DNA from: Thermodesulfobacteriota bacterium
GTDB lineage: Bacteria; Desulfobacterota; DSM-4660; Desulfatiglandales; Desulfatiglandaceae
Reading direction: 5' to 3'
NCBI GenBank assembly: GCA_028278625.1
Contig: JANQDY010000118.1
Location: forward strand, 1 to 42,755
Length of the DNA stretch: 42,755 nucleotides
Of the stretch, positions 31,054 through 39,765 are shown piece by piece (within the stretch, counting starts at the first letter, position 1; each line of letters begins with the position of its first letter). Under the pieces are notes generated by a model. That model was not told where the DNA came from, did not search any database, and saw only the letters and a program-made list of their open reading frames with translations. Made by a program: the position numbers and the translations under genes.

Positions 31054-31893
31054 TCACAGTTCCAACTCCGTGGTCTGGGTGAGGGCGAAACAGTCCATGT
31101 CCAGGCCCTTCTCCATGTTCCCGGATCGGCATTCCCGTACGATCCTCTCCTGATCTTCATCACTGCGATTCTGATTATGATGAAAAAGCCCAAACGCTTT
31201 TACTCGGGCCTTCTGGGCCAGGCCCAGGGCGTCCTTGTAGGTGGAATGGCCCCAACCCCTTGTGAATCCATATTCTTCCTCGGTGTATTCAGAATCGTGA
31301 ATCAGCAGGTCCGCATCTTTTGAAAACGCCACGTATTCTTCATAGGATCGTCCGTTTCGGTGTTTGCTGGCAAGCTCGTTATCCGTCAGAAAGACAAAGG
31401 ATTTTCCGTTTTCAATGAATTTATAGCCCATGCCGCCGTTGGGATGGTTGAGGTTGATGGGGATGATCTCAACTGAATCGATCTGAAAGCTGAAACGGCA
31501 ATCCACATCATAGTCAATGGTGGCCAGTAAGGCGTCAAACTGCACGGGGAACAGCGGCGCGCTCATGGCCTTGCCCAGCAGTTTTCGAATGTTTCCCTGA
31601 GTGGTGGGACAACCCAATAGGTGTATGACGGCATCCTTGTGGTAAATGGGTTTGAAAAAGGGAAACCCCAGAATGTGATCCAGATGGGAATGGGTGAAGA
31701 CGAGGTGATAGTGATATCTTCCCTCATCCATCAAACGGTTTCCCAGGCGCCGAATTCCAGAACCGGCGTCCACAATAATGATTTCGTCGTTCCGGGTGCG
31801 GATCTCCAGACAGGTGGTGTCGCCGCCGTATTTCACGTATTCAGGGCCTGAAACCGGAATCGAACCCCTGGCGCCGTGGCATCGTATGATCAT
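31054..31893 (-). CDS. Metallo-beta-lactamase-fold hydrolase, RNase Z/cyclic phosphodiesterase-like
   Basis: The protein has 279 residues. It has the metal motif FTHSHLDHILGFPF (HXHXDH with Ser at X), preceded by IIVDAGSGIRRLG, and later His/Asp ligands in LNHPNGGMGYKF, FLTDNE and DADLLIHDSEYTEEE, with a final GLFHHNQNRSDE. The opening MIIRCHGARGSIPVSG is typical of the RNase Z-like/phosphonate-PhnP-like MBL branch. Many such proteins hydrolyse phosphodiesters. The next gene upstream on the same strand, 59 bp away, encodes a class III nucleotide cyclase, so degradation of the cyclic nucleotide it makes is a reasonable inference. No signal peptide; probably cytoplasmic. Confidence 0.85.
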   Translation of the reverse strand: MIIRCHGARGSIPVSGPEYVKYGGDTTCLEIRTRNDEIIIVDAGSGIRRLGNRLMDEGRYHYHLVFTHSHLDHILGFPFFKPIYHKDAVIHLLGCPTTQGNIRKLLGKAMSAPLFPVQFDALLATIDYDVDCRFSFQIDSVEIIPINLNHPNGGMGYKFIENGKSFVFLTDNELASKHRNGRSYEEYVAFSKDADLLIHDSEYTEEEYGFTRGWGHSTYKDALGLAQKARVKAFGLFHHNQNRSDEDQERIVRECRSGNMEKGLDMDCFALTQTTELEL

Positions 31894-31952
31894 CGGTTTT
31901 CTCTCCAGTTGGTAAAAGGTTCACATGCTGTGGCCTGCTTTTGGATGCACGG

Positions 31953-33134
31953 CTAAGCCTCGCTTTTCAGCAAGGAATAGATATGCACCGGATTTTCGAT
32001 CCCTTTTAATACCGCATCGCCTCTGTCAAATACCGGCCAGAGCCCTTGGATCAGCCCATAGGTTTCGTCCGCGATAAGAATATCCCCCCCTTTGGCGTGG
32101 GCGGCCAGGCGGGCGGCCAGATTGGTGACGTTGCCGCTGGCCGTATAGGTCATTCTCGTTCCTGCGGATCCTTTAAACCGGGTCATGCCCACCAACGCCG
32201 TGCCTGAGTGAATACCCATGTTGATATTTAGGGGATCTATGTGAGACGGCAGTTCCTGATTTCCAGAGACGCTTTGCCGGTGAATGTCAAAAGCCGCTTT
32301 GATGGAGTTAATGGCATTGGTTTTGATATCATCCTCTTTGAAAATGATCATCAGACCATCACCAGAGGTCTCATTAATATCTCCGCGGGAACGGTGAATG
32401 GGGTCCACGAAGCTTGAAAAGAGGCGTTCAACGGTTTGATTTACTTCTTGCTCAGGAAGCTTTGCGCTCAATTCCGTATACCCTTCAATGTCCAGGAAAA
32501 GGACGCTGACCGCCTTCTTCTCCTTATCCTGTCCCAGAAGCGACGGGTCCTTTTCCGCTATTTTCAGTACGGACTGGGGAACGAATGGGGAAATATGGCT
32601 CAGCATCTTACTGATCCGGAGCTTTTCTTCGGTCATCTCCCAATGTTTCTTGGCCCTCAGCACCACATTGCGGGCCGTTTTGGCAAAATCCTCGATGAGA
32701 AAAAAATCTTTGGGAGTGAATTGGGTACCCGGTTTTCCCACCACGCTCACGACCAGCAGGACCTCATCACCCACAAATGCCGGCATTGCAGCCTCGGGTC
32801 CTATTTGAACAAGCGTCCCGTCATCCCGTTCAATAGGGTCGCTTTTGGGCACGACCACCATCCCCCGTTTTGAAAGCGCCTCTTTGATAACAGGGCGGCT
32901 CCTTTTGCAGGAAAGACAGTTAACGGGCCGATCGTAGAGGATACACTGAAGCGGCCGGGTGTATTTTTTGGCATCCGGATCCAGCAAAAGTATGCGGGTC
33001 TCCATGGCGGATGGAATCTGTGCTCTCAACTCATCCCGCATCTCCTGAAGAATATGGTTGATTCTGACAAGCGGCACGATCCTTTCGTCGAGACGGGATC
33101 TTGCTTCAAACCTTTCCTTGTAATACTTTTTCAT
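31953..33134 (-). CDS. Class III adenylate/guanylate cyclase with N-terminal GAF-like Cys-containing domain
   Basis: The protein has 393 residues. I start at ATG 33134, with GGAAG 7 bases upstream, rather than the GTG at 33164. The N-terminal sensory region (about 15-190) has a GAF-like beta pattern and a Cys cluster, C64-x8-C73-LS-C76, that could bind metal or respond to redox. The cyclase domain (about 205-390) has VSVLFLDIEGYTELSAKL (first metal Asp), GDINETSGDGLMIIF (second Asp), GMTRFKGSAGTRMTYTASGNVTNLAARLAA (substrate-defining loop and transition-state Asn/Arg). The catalytic residues appear complete, so it probably makes cAMP or, less likely, cGMP. It has no membrane segment and is divergent from the RND efflux operon. 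Confidence 0.9.
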   Translation of the reverse strand: MKKYYKERFEARSRLDERIVPLVRINHILQEMRDELRAQIPSAMETRILLLDPDAKKYTRPLQCILYDRPVNCLSCKRSRPVIKEALSKRGMVVVPKSDPIERDDGTLVQIGPEAAMPAFVGDEVLLVVSVVGKPGTQFTPKDFFLIEDFAKTARNVVLRAKKHWEMTEEKLRISKMLSHISPFVPQSVLKIAEKDPSLLGQDKEKKAVSVLFLDIEGYTELSAKLPEQEVNQTVERLFSSFVDPIHRSRGDINETSGDGLMIIFKEDDIKTNAINSIKAAFDIHRQSVSGNQELPSHIDPLNINMGIHSGTALVGMTRFKGSAGTRMTYTASGNVTNLAARLAAHAKGGDILIADETYGLIQGLWPVFDRGDAVLKGIENPVHIYSLLKSEA

Positions 33135-33190
33135 TTTTGGACTTCCAAAAAAGCATTCGGCCACAAGAATATAGCCGGACCGCTATTTTC

Positions 33191-33220
33191 TTGATTTCGT
33201 ACCATTTCTTCTGGTAAAAT
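33191..33220 (+). promoter_or_regulatory. Candidate promoter of the RND efflux operon
   Basis: TTGATT (33191-33196) and TAAAAT (33215-33220) are 18 bases apart, 4 of 6 and 5 of 6 consensus matches, about 100 bases upstream of the adaptor start. It lies in the 189-bp divergent region shared with the cyclase gene. No operator-like dyad stands out beside it. Confidence 0.4.
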
Positions 33221-33323
33221 AGCAGAGTTTCCATTATTAGGGAAAGAAAAAACCAGACAAGAATATTTCCTGGTCCGCCAAATCACTGTTCTTTATATGA
33301 TCCCCAAAGGAAAAAAGAAGAAA

Positions 33324-34481
33324 ATGAAAAGATACAAAGGTGTATTGCTGTGTTTTGTTTTTCTGTGCCTGTTTTCCTGCCTTCCAGAGGAAGAGAAAGA
33401 GCAGGCACCGCCACCCCCGCAGGAAGTGATGTTCTATGAGACAGAGGCCAGTAACGTGCCGATTTACATGGAATTTGTGGGTCAGATTTACGGATTTAAG
33501 GATATCGGCATCTCGGCACGGGTGGAAGGTTATCTTGAAGGGATTCACTTCAAAGAGGGGTTTCCGGTCAAAAAGGGGGATCTTCTGTACACCCTTGAAA
33601 GCCAGCAGTTCGAGGCGGACGTGGCGGCCAAGATGAGCGGCGTGGCGGCTGCCGAAACCGTCAAGACCGAAGCGCAAACCTATCTGAACCGCATCAAACC
33701 CCTGGCCAAGGAAAAAGCGGTGAGCCAGAGTGACCTGGACTCTGCCGTGGCCCAGTATGAAGTGGGCATTTCCCAGGTGAAAGCGGCAAAAGCAAATCTT
33801 CGAGCGGCCAAAATTCAATTGGGATATACCAAAATCTACTCCCCCATCTCCGGCATTATCGGAAAAACCAAAGCCAAAGTGGGGGATTTTGTGGGCCGGC
33901 AGCCCAACCCCATCATTCTAAATACGGTCTCACGGATAGACACGGTACTGGTGCAGTTCTTCATCACCGAGAACCAGTACCTCCAGTTCATGCGCAGACA
34001 CATGTCGGAACACGAAGCGCAACCGGAAAAGGAGGACGAAGATGGTCTTGAACTGATTCTCTCCGATGGTTCGGTCTATCCGCACAAGGGAAGGGGCAAT
34101 TTTGTGAACCGGGAAGTGGACCCGCAGACCGGGGCACTTCTGATCCAGGCCTCCTTTCCCAACCCCGAGCAATTGCTGAGACCGGGTCAGTTTGCCAAAG
34201 TGAAAGCGGAGATTGATGTGGTCAAGGACGGTATTCTGATTCCCCAGCGCTGTGTCATGGAGCTTCAGGGGACCTACAGCGTTTATGTGGTGGGGAGTGG
34301 AAACAAGATTCAACTGAAGGAAGTGAAAGTGGGGCCCAAGATGGAATCCTTCTGGTTGATCACCGAAGGCCTCAAGGCGGGTGAAAAGGTCGTATATGAG
34401 GGGCTTCAGAAAGTGAAGGACGGCACCGTCGTTGAGGCTAAACCGGCGGATGTGTCATTCAAGGATAAAGAAAAGGAATAA
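33324..34481 (+). CDS. RND efflux periplasmic adaptor (membrane fusion) lipoprotein
   Basis: The protein has 385 residues from ATG 33324; a further ATG at 33297 would add nine mostly Lys residues before the signal. MKRYKGVLLCFVFLCLFSC gives a lipoprotein signal with lipobox LFSC and lipidated C19. The order of MFP domains is visible: the first lipoyl half (GQIYGFKDIGISARVEGYLEGIHFKEGFPVKKGDLLYTL), an alpha-hairpin (about 100-165), the second lipoyl half (YTKIYSPISGIIGKTKAKVGDFVG), a beta-barrel and a C-terminal membrane-proximal domain (VGPKMESFWLITEGLKAGEKVVYEGL). It resembles AcrA/MexA. Its stop overlaps the pump start by one base (TAATG). Confidence 0.93.
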   Translation: MKRYKGVLLCFVFLCLFSCLPEEEKEQAPPPPQEVMFYETEASNVPIYMEFVGQIYGFKDIGISARVEGYLEGIHFKEGFPVKKGDLLYTLESQQFEADVAAKMSGVAAAETVKTEAQTYLNRIKPLAKEKAVSQSDLDSAVAQYEVGISQVKAAKANLRAAKIQLGYTKIYSPISGIIGKTKAKVGDFVGRQPNPIILNTVSRIDTVLVQFFITENQYLQFMRRHMSEHEAQPEKEDEDGLELILSDGSVYPHKGRGNFVNREVDPQTGALLIQASFPNPEQLLRPGQFAKVKAEIDVVKDGILIPQRCVMELQGTYSVYVVGSGNKIQLKEVKVGPKMESFWLITEGLKAGEKVVYEGLQKVKDGTVVEAKPADVSFKDKEKE

Positions 34482-37400
34482 TGGCGAATCAATTGGAACA
34501 AACGACCCCGGCTGAAAAAGGGAATTTCTTTGTCAGAAGGCCCATAGTGGCCATGGTGATTGCCATTGTGACGGTGATTGTGGGGGTGGTGTTTTTACAG
34601 GCCCTGCCCATTGAGCAGTACCCCAACATCACGCCCCCCATCGTGGAAGTGCGCGCCACCTACACGGGCGCAGACGCCATCAGTGTCGAGCAATCGGTTG
34701 CCACGCCGCTGGAGCAGCAGATCAATGGCGTGGACAACATGATCTACATGAAGTCCACCAATGCCAATGACGGCACCATGACCATTCAGACCTCCTTTGA
34801 CATCGGCACGGACCCGGACATGAACACGGTTTTCACCCAGAACCGCGTGGCCGCGGCCACCGCCAAACTGCCGGAAGAGGTCAAACGGTTCGGGGTAACC
34901 ACGGAAAAATCCCTTCCCAATATCCTCATGCTCATCACCATCACCTCCGAGGATGGCCGCTATGATCAGCACTGGCTGGGCAATTATGCCCTCATCAATA
35001 TCAAGGACATTTTGGCCCGCATCAAAGGGATCGGGCGGGTGAATGTGCTCGGGGCCAGCGATTACTCCATGCGGATCTGGATCAGACCGGACCGGCTCGC
35101 GCAAATGGGCATTACGGTGCCTGAGATTATGGATGCCCTTCGGGCCCAGAGTGTGATCGTGCCGGGGGGAAAGTTCGGGGCTGAGCCGGCACCTCCGGGC
35201 ACGGAATTCACCTATACGGTGCGTCTTCCGGAGCGGCTTCAGACGAAAAAGCAATTCGGCGAAGTGGTCATTCGCACCGCCGAGGACGGGGCCCAGGTCA
35301 AGATCAAGCATGTGGCCCGCGTGGAACTGGGTGTTGAAACCTATAATGCCTTTACCCGTCTAAATGACAGCCCTTGCGCCGTGATCGGCGTCTATCAGGC
35401 CCCCGGTTCCAATGCGGTGGAGCTGGCTGCCAAAGTCCGGGCAACCATGGAAGAGCTTTCAGTATCCTTTCCGGAAAGCCTGAGATATGACATTTCCCTG
35501 GATACCACCCTGGCCATCACGGCGGGCATTGACGAGATTGTGGAGACCCTGTTCATTGCACTGGCCCTGGTCATCCTGGTGGTCTTTATCTTTATTCAGG
35601 ACTGGCGGGCGGCCCTCATTCCCACTATCGCCATACCGGTCTCCCTCGTCGGGGCTTTCATGGTGTTTCCGCTAATCGGTTTTACCATCAATGTTTTATC
35701 CCTTCTGGGACTGGTGCTGGCCATCGGCATTGTGGTGGATGATGCCATCGTGGTGGTGGAGGCGGTTCAGAATAATATTGAAAACGGCATGGACCCAAAA
35801 GCCGCCACCATGAAAGCCATGAATGAGGTGACGGCCCCGGTCATCGCCACAACGCTGGTTCTGGTTGCCGTGTTCATTCCGGTGGCGGTCATGGGCGGTA
35901 TTACCGGCAGCCTCTATCAGCAGTTTGCCATTACCGTGGCGGTCTCCGTGGTCTTTTCATCCATCAATGCGCTCACGCTAAGCCCGGCCCTGTGCGGTCT
36001 TTTGCTCAGGAAACAGAAACCCATGCGGGGGCCCCTGGGGGCCTTTTTCAGGCTTTTCAACAAGGTGTTCGACAAATCCACCAATGGGTACGTGGGACTT
36101 ACCAAAGTGGTTGCCAGGAGGATCTCCATGGGCGTGATCCTGATTCTGGCCGTTTCCGTTGCCATGGGGTACCTGGGCGGTAAAATTCCGGGCGGATTCA
36201 TGCCCGAAGAAGACATGGGATATCTCATGGTCAACATGCAGTTGCCCGATGCCGCATCCCTTCAGCGATGCGATGCGGTTGCCGCGAAGGTTGAGCAAAT
36301 CATCAAATCCCATGAGGAAGTGGATTTCATCACCACCGTGGCCGGATTCAGCCTGCTATCCAACAGCATGACACCGAATTCGGGCTTCATTTTTGTATCC
36401 CTAAAGAATTGGAAGGATCGATTGAAGACCGCCAAAGAACTGGTGGCGGAACTCAACATGGAGTTCTATTTCGGGGTAAATGAGGCCCAGGTGTTTGCTT
36501 TTGGACCGCCGGCCATTCCGGGACTGGGGAGCGGTTCCGGATTTACCCTCATGATACAGGACAGACGGGGGAATACCCCGGCCTATCTGGCGGAACAAGC
36601 GGTTCGGTTCATTCAGGAAGCGTCCCAGCGCCCGGAGATCGGATCTGTCTTCACCACCTTCAGGGCATCGGTACCCCAGCGCTACATCGATATCAACAAA
36701 GACAAAGTGCTGAAGGCAGGCGTCAGCTTAAACGATATCTACAACACCCTGGGAGCCTTTCTGGGGGGTGCCTATGTGAATGATTTCAACCGTTTTGGAA
36801 GGCTCTACAAGGTTTATGTGCAGGCGGAACCCCAGTACCGGCTCAAAGAGAGTCAGGTAGATCTTTTCTATGTGAACAACAGCCGGGGGGAAAGCGTGCC
36901 GCTCTCCACTTTCGTCGATATCCAAAATATCGTGGGCCCGGACTACACCAACCGCTACAACCTTTACCGTTCGGTGGAATTGACCGGTAGCCCCGCCAAG
37001 GGATTCACTTCGGCCCAGGCCATGGCCGCCCTGGAGGAGACCGCCGCCAAGGTGCTGCCGGAAGGGATGGGGTATGAATGGAGCAACATGAGTTACCAGG
37101 AAAAGAAATCGGCCGGTACCGGGTCCATTGTCTTTGTCTTTTCCCTGGTCTTTGTGTTTCTCATTCTGGCGGCCCAGTATGAAAGCTGGTCACTCCCTTT
37201 CAGTATTCTTCTGGGCACGCCCTTTGCCGTCTTTGGCGCTTTTTTGGCGCTGTTCTTGGCCCGCATGTACAGTGAAAGCTTTGAACTGAATGTTTTTGCC
37301 CAGATCGCACTGGTAATGCTCATTGCCATGGCGGCCAAAAACGCCATTTTGATTGTGGAGTTTGCCAAACTGGAATTTGACAAGGGGCTCTCACTTTTTG

Positions 37401-37657
37401 ATGCGGCCGTAAAATCCGCGAAACTCAGGTTTCGGCCCATTTTGATGACGGCGTTTTCCTTTATTCTGGGGGTGCTGCCCCTGGTGGTGGCCACCGGTGC
37501 GGGTTCTGAAGCCAGGGTGGTGATGGGCATGGCACTTCTGGGGGGAATGACACTGGCAACGGTACTGGGGGTCTTTTTTTACCCCATGCTGTTTGTGTTG
37601 ATCGGAAAGATTGCCCGTTATGAGAAGAAACGGGATCTCGTAAGAGCCGGACAATGA
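34481..37657 (+). CDS. RND-family inner membrane multidrug efflux pump (AcrB/MexB-like, HAE1)
   Basis: The 1058-residue protein has the length of HAE1-type pumps. It opens FFVRRPIVAMVIAIVTVIVGVVFLQALPIEQYPNITPP, the hallmark first helix and porter start. The proton-relay Asp pair is in LAIGIVVDDAIVVVEAVQNN (helix 4) and the Lys in MLIAMAAKNAILIVEFAKLEF (helix 10). The internal duplication is evident from the second PN1/PC halves after about residue 560. GAGSEARVVMGMALLGGMTLATVLGVFFYPMLFV closes the protein. It uses the proton gradient to expel drugs, detergents or bile-like compounds; substrates cannot be predicted. It is coupled by overlaps to both the adaptor and the outer membrane factor. 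Confidence 0.96.
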   Translation: MANQLEQTTPAEKGNFFVRRPIVAMVIAIVTVIVGVVFLQALPIEQYPNITPPIVEVRATYTGADAISVEQSVATPLEQQINGVDNMIYMKSTNANDGTMTIQTSFDIGTDPDMNTVFTQNRVAAATAKLPEEVKRFGVTTEKSLPNILMLITITSEDGRYDQHWLGNYALINIKDILARIKGIGRVNVLGASDYSMRIWIRPDRLAQMGITVPEIMDALRAQSVIVPGGKFGAEPAPPGTEFTYTVRLPERLQTKKQFGEVVIRTAEDGAQVKIKHVARVELGVETYNAFTRLNDSPCAVIGVYQAPGSNAVELAAKVRATMEELSVSFPESLRYDISLDTTLAITAGIDEIVETLFIALALVILVVFIFIQDWRAALIPTIAIPVSLVGAFMVFPLIGFTINVLSLLGLVLAIGIVVDDAIVVVEAVQNNIENGMDPKAATMKAMNEVTAPVIATTLVLVAVFIPVAVMGGITGSLYQQFAITVAVSVVFSSINALTLSPALCGLLLRKQKPMRGPLGAFFRLFNKVFDKSTNGYVGLTKVVARRISMGVILILAVSVAMGYLGGKIPGGFMPEEDMGYLMVNMQLPDAASLQRCDAVAAKVEQIIKSHEEVDFITTVAGFSLLSNSMTPNSGFIFVSLKNWKDRLKTAKELVAELNMEFYFGVNEAQVFAFGPPAIPGLGSGSGFTLMIQDRRGNTPAYLAEQAVRFIQEASQRPEIGSVFTTFRASVPQRYIDINKDKVLKAGVSLNDIYNTLGAFLGGAYVNDFNRFGRLYKVYVQAEPQYRLKESQVDLFYVNNSRGESVPLSTFVDIQNIVGPDYTNRYNLYRSVELTGSPAKGFTSAQAMAALEETAAKVLPEGMGYEWSNMSYQEKKSAGTGSIVFVFSLVFVFLILAAQYESWSLPFSILLGTPFAVFGAFLALFLARMYSESFELNVFAQIALVMLIAMAAKNAILIVEFAKLEFDKGLSLFDAAVKSAKLRFRPILMTAFSFILGVLPLVVATGAGSEARVVMGMALLGGMTLATVLGVFFYPMLFVLIGKIARYEKKRDLVRAGQ

Positions 37658-39114
37658 AAGCAGATATAATGAAAAAAGCGATCGTTTCAACCGCCGTACT
37701 GCTCCTTTTTCTCCTTTCAGGGTGCGCATTGGGACCTGATTTTGAACTCCCCGTGGTGGAAACACCAAAGAAATATCGATTTGGAAAAGTGCCCGTTGAA
37801 AAAATGATCAACCTCAAGTGGTGGGAGTTATTTGATGATCCGGTGCTATGTGACCTGGTCAACAAGGCCCTTCTAAACAACAAGGACCTCAAAATGGCGG
37901 CGGCCCGCGTGGAGCAGGCGAGAGCATATTTGGGCTTTACCCGGGCCGATGAATACCCCGGTTTTTTTATTGAAGCCGGTGCCGGTACGGGAAATTTCGC
38001 GGGCGGGAGCCTTTCCGAAACCCGCAACAGCAATGGTTACGTGGGTCCGGTACTCAATTGGGAGATCGATTTCTGGGGAAAGTACCGACGGGCCACCGAG
38101 TCTGCCAGGGCCCAGTTGCTGGCTTCCGAATACGGTTTAAGAACCGTTCAAATCGCTCTCATATCAGAAGTTGTGGGAACATACTACCTGTTGCTGGATT
38201 ATCATCAGCGGGTGAAAATCTCAAAAGATACCTTGAAATCACGGGAAGAGAGTCTCAATATTATACAGCAACGCTTTGACAAGGGGATCATTCCCGAACT
38301 GGATGTGAATCAGGCCCAGATCCAGAAGGAGATCGCCGCATCGGCCATTCCTCAGTATGAACGGGCCGTGGCGCAGACGGAGAATGCCTTGAACATCCTG
38401 TTGGGTCAGCTACCGGAGTCCATCAAGACGGGCAAAAACCTGATGCAGGAATCGCCACCCCCCGAGATCCCGACGGGGCTCCCTTCAACCCTTTTGGAAC
38501 GGCGGCCCGATATCCTTCAGGCCCAGTATCTGCTGGCAAGCAAGACCGCTGATATCGGTGTGGCGGAGGCCATGCGGTTCCCGGCCATTACGCTTACCGG
38601 CATGGTGGGGGTTGCCAGTACAGAACTGGCATCCATCACCACCAGCGGCAGTGCCTGGTCCGTCAGTGGCGGGTTGTTTGGACCGGTCTTTCAATTCTAC
38701 AAGAACATTCGGCGTGTTGAATTAGCGGAAGCCGAGACAAAGGAAGCCCTTTATTACTATGAAAACACGGTACTGACCGCCTTTCAGGAAGTGAATGACG
38801 CGCTGGTGGAAATCGATACCTACAAGGACCAGATGACGTCGGTGGAAAGAAAGGTCGTAGCCGCCAAGAATGCCTATCGTTTGGCGAAGTTGCGGTACGA
38901 CAAAGGCGTCAGCAGCTATCTGGAGGTCCTGGAGACGGAACGATCCCTGTTCTCAGCAGAGCTGGAGCTTTCGGAATTGAAGCAGAACTACTTAAACGGA
39001 TATGTGAAATTGTATAAAGCCCTGGGCGGCGGGTGGTTGAACAAAGGCGGTGAAAACGAGAAAGAGACCAAGGGCCGCAGGGCTTTTAGAAGGATGGACG
39101 ACTCCAACAGATAG
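37654..39114 (+). CDS. Outer membrane efflux factor lipoprotein (TolC/OprM/NodT type)
   Basis: The protein has 486 residues, starting at ATG 37654, which overlaps the pump stop (ATGA). A second ATG at 37669 directly before MKKAIVS is possible. The lipobox LLSGC gives lipidated C24. The mature start CALGPDFELPVVETPKKYRF and KWWELFDDPVLCDLVNKALLNNKDLKMAAARVEQARA match NodT/OprM channel proteins, whose two OEP repeats are seen around residues 60-260 and 270-460 (PSTLLERRPDILQAQYLLASKTADIGVAEAMRFPAITLTG; SYLEVLETERSLFSAELELSELKQNYLNGYVKLYKALGGGW). It completes the tripartite efflux system. The extreme C-terminus is Arg/Lys-rich. Confidence 0.94.
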   Translation: MKADIMKKAIVSTAVLLLFLLSGCALGPDFELPVVETPKKYRFGKVPVEKMINLKWWELFDDPVLCDLVNKALLNNKDLKMAAARVEQARAYLGFTRADEYPGFFIEAGAGTGNFAGGSLSETRNSNGYVGPVLNWEIDFWGKYRRATESARAQLLASEYGLRTVQIALISEVVGTYYLLLDYHQRVKISKDTLKSREESLNIIQQRFDKGIIPELDVNQAQIQKEIAASAIPQYERAVAQTENALNILLGQLPESIKTGKNLMQESPPPEIPTGLPSTLLERRPDILQAQYLLASKTADIGVAEAMRFPAITLTGMVGVASTELASITTSGSAWSVSGGLFGPVFQFYKNIRRVELAEAETKEALYYYENTVLTAFQEVNDALVEIDTYKDQMTSVERKVVAAKNAYRLAKLRYDKGVSSYLEVLETERSLFSAELELSELKQNYLNGYVKLYKALGGGWLNKGGENEKETKGRRAFRRMDDSNR

Positions 39115-39123
39115 AGCCGAATC

Positions 39124-39651
39124 ATGGCACACGCGCATCACCGGGCCAGCCAACCCTCTCCATTCTTGGTTGATCATATGGATCTCCTACCCAAGGGTCG
39201 CGCCCTGGATGTTGCCATGGGAAAGGGAAGAAACGCCGTCTACCTGGCCCGGCAGGGATATCAGGTGGAAGGGATTGATATTTCCAGAGAGGCTCTGGAC
39301 GCGGCAAATTCATTGGCTGAACATTATGGCGTTTCCCTGAATCTGCAATTGATGGACCTTGAAAGCCGGGTCTATCTGCCCAAAGAAACCTATGATGTGA
39401 TCATCTGTTTCAATTATCTTCATCGGCCACTGATTCCTCAATTAAAACAAGCCCTTATAACCGGCGGCGCCATGGTGTACGAAACCTATATCGTGGATCA
39501 GACGCGGTTTGGAAAACCCAAAAATCCGGATCATCTGCTTAAGCACAATGAACTGCTCAGGTCTTTCGGGGATTTTCGTTGCCTTCGCTATAGAGAGGGG
39601 ATTTTGGAGCACCGAAAGGCGATTGCGGGTTTCATCGGCATCAAAATCTGA
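39124..39651 (+). CDS. TehB-like class I SAM-dependent methyltransferase
   Basis: The 175-residue protein has SAM-binding motif I as GRALDVAMGKGRNAVYLARQGYQVEGIDIS (glycine loop then acidic residue after beta 2), motif II-like LQLMDLES and motif IV-like YDVIICFNYLHRPLIPQL, ending with the beta 6-7 hairpin FGDFRCLRYREG and HRKAIAGFIGIKI. This arrangement fits TehB/tellurite-resistance-type small methyltransferases. The substrate could be a metalloid oxyanion or a small organic molecule. It starts 9 bases after the efflux factor stop with no strong ribosome site and may be translated by coupling. A role in detoxification alongside the RND pump is inferred only from position. Confidence 0.85.
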   Translation: MAHAHHRASQPSPFLVDHMDLLPKGRALDVAMGKGRNAVYLARQGYQVEGIDISREALDAANSLAEHYGVSLNLQLMDLESRVYLPKETYDVIICFNYLHRPLIPQLKQALITGGAMVYETYIVDQTRFGKPKNPDHLLKHNELLRSFGDFRCLRYREGILEHRKAIAGFIGIKI

Positions 39652-39765
39652 GGGCTCCCTCAAAAAGCATCCTTTACAGGTGACGCATTCGGTGATAAAG
39701 GTTAACTGTTCAATGTCAAAAGGCATTTGAGCGGGTGACGGATGAAAGGAAGGTAAAGAAGGTAA

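Noticed and set aside
39650..39661. GAGG-GCTC-CCTC hairpin after the methyltransferase gene as a terminator
   Set aside because: The stem is four base pairs and followed by only five A and no T-tract on the transcribed strand.
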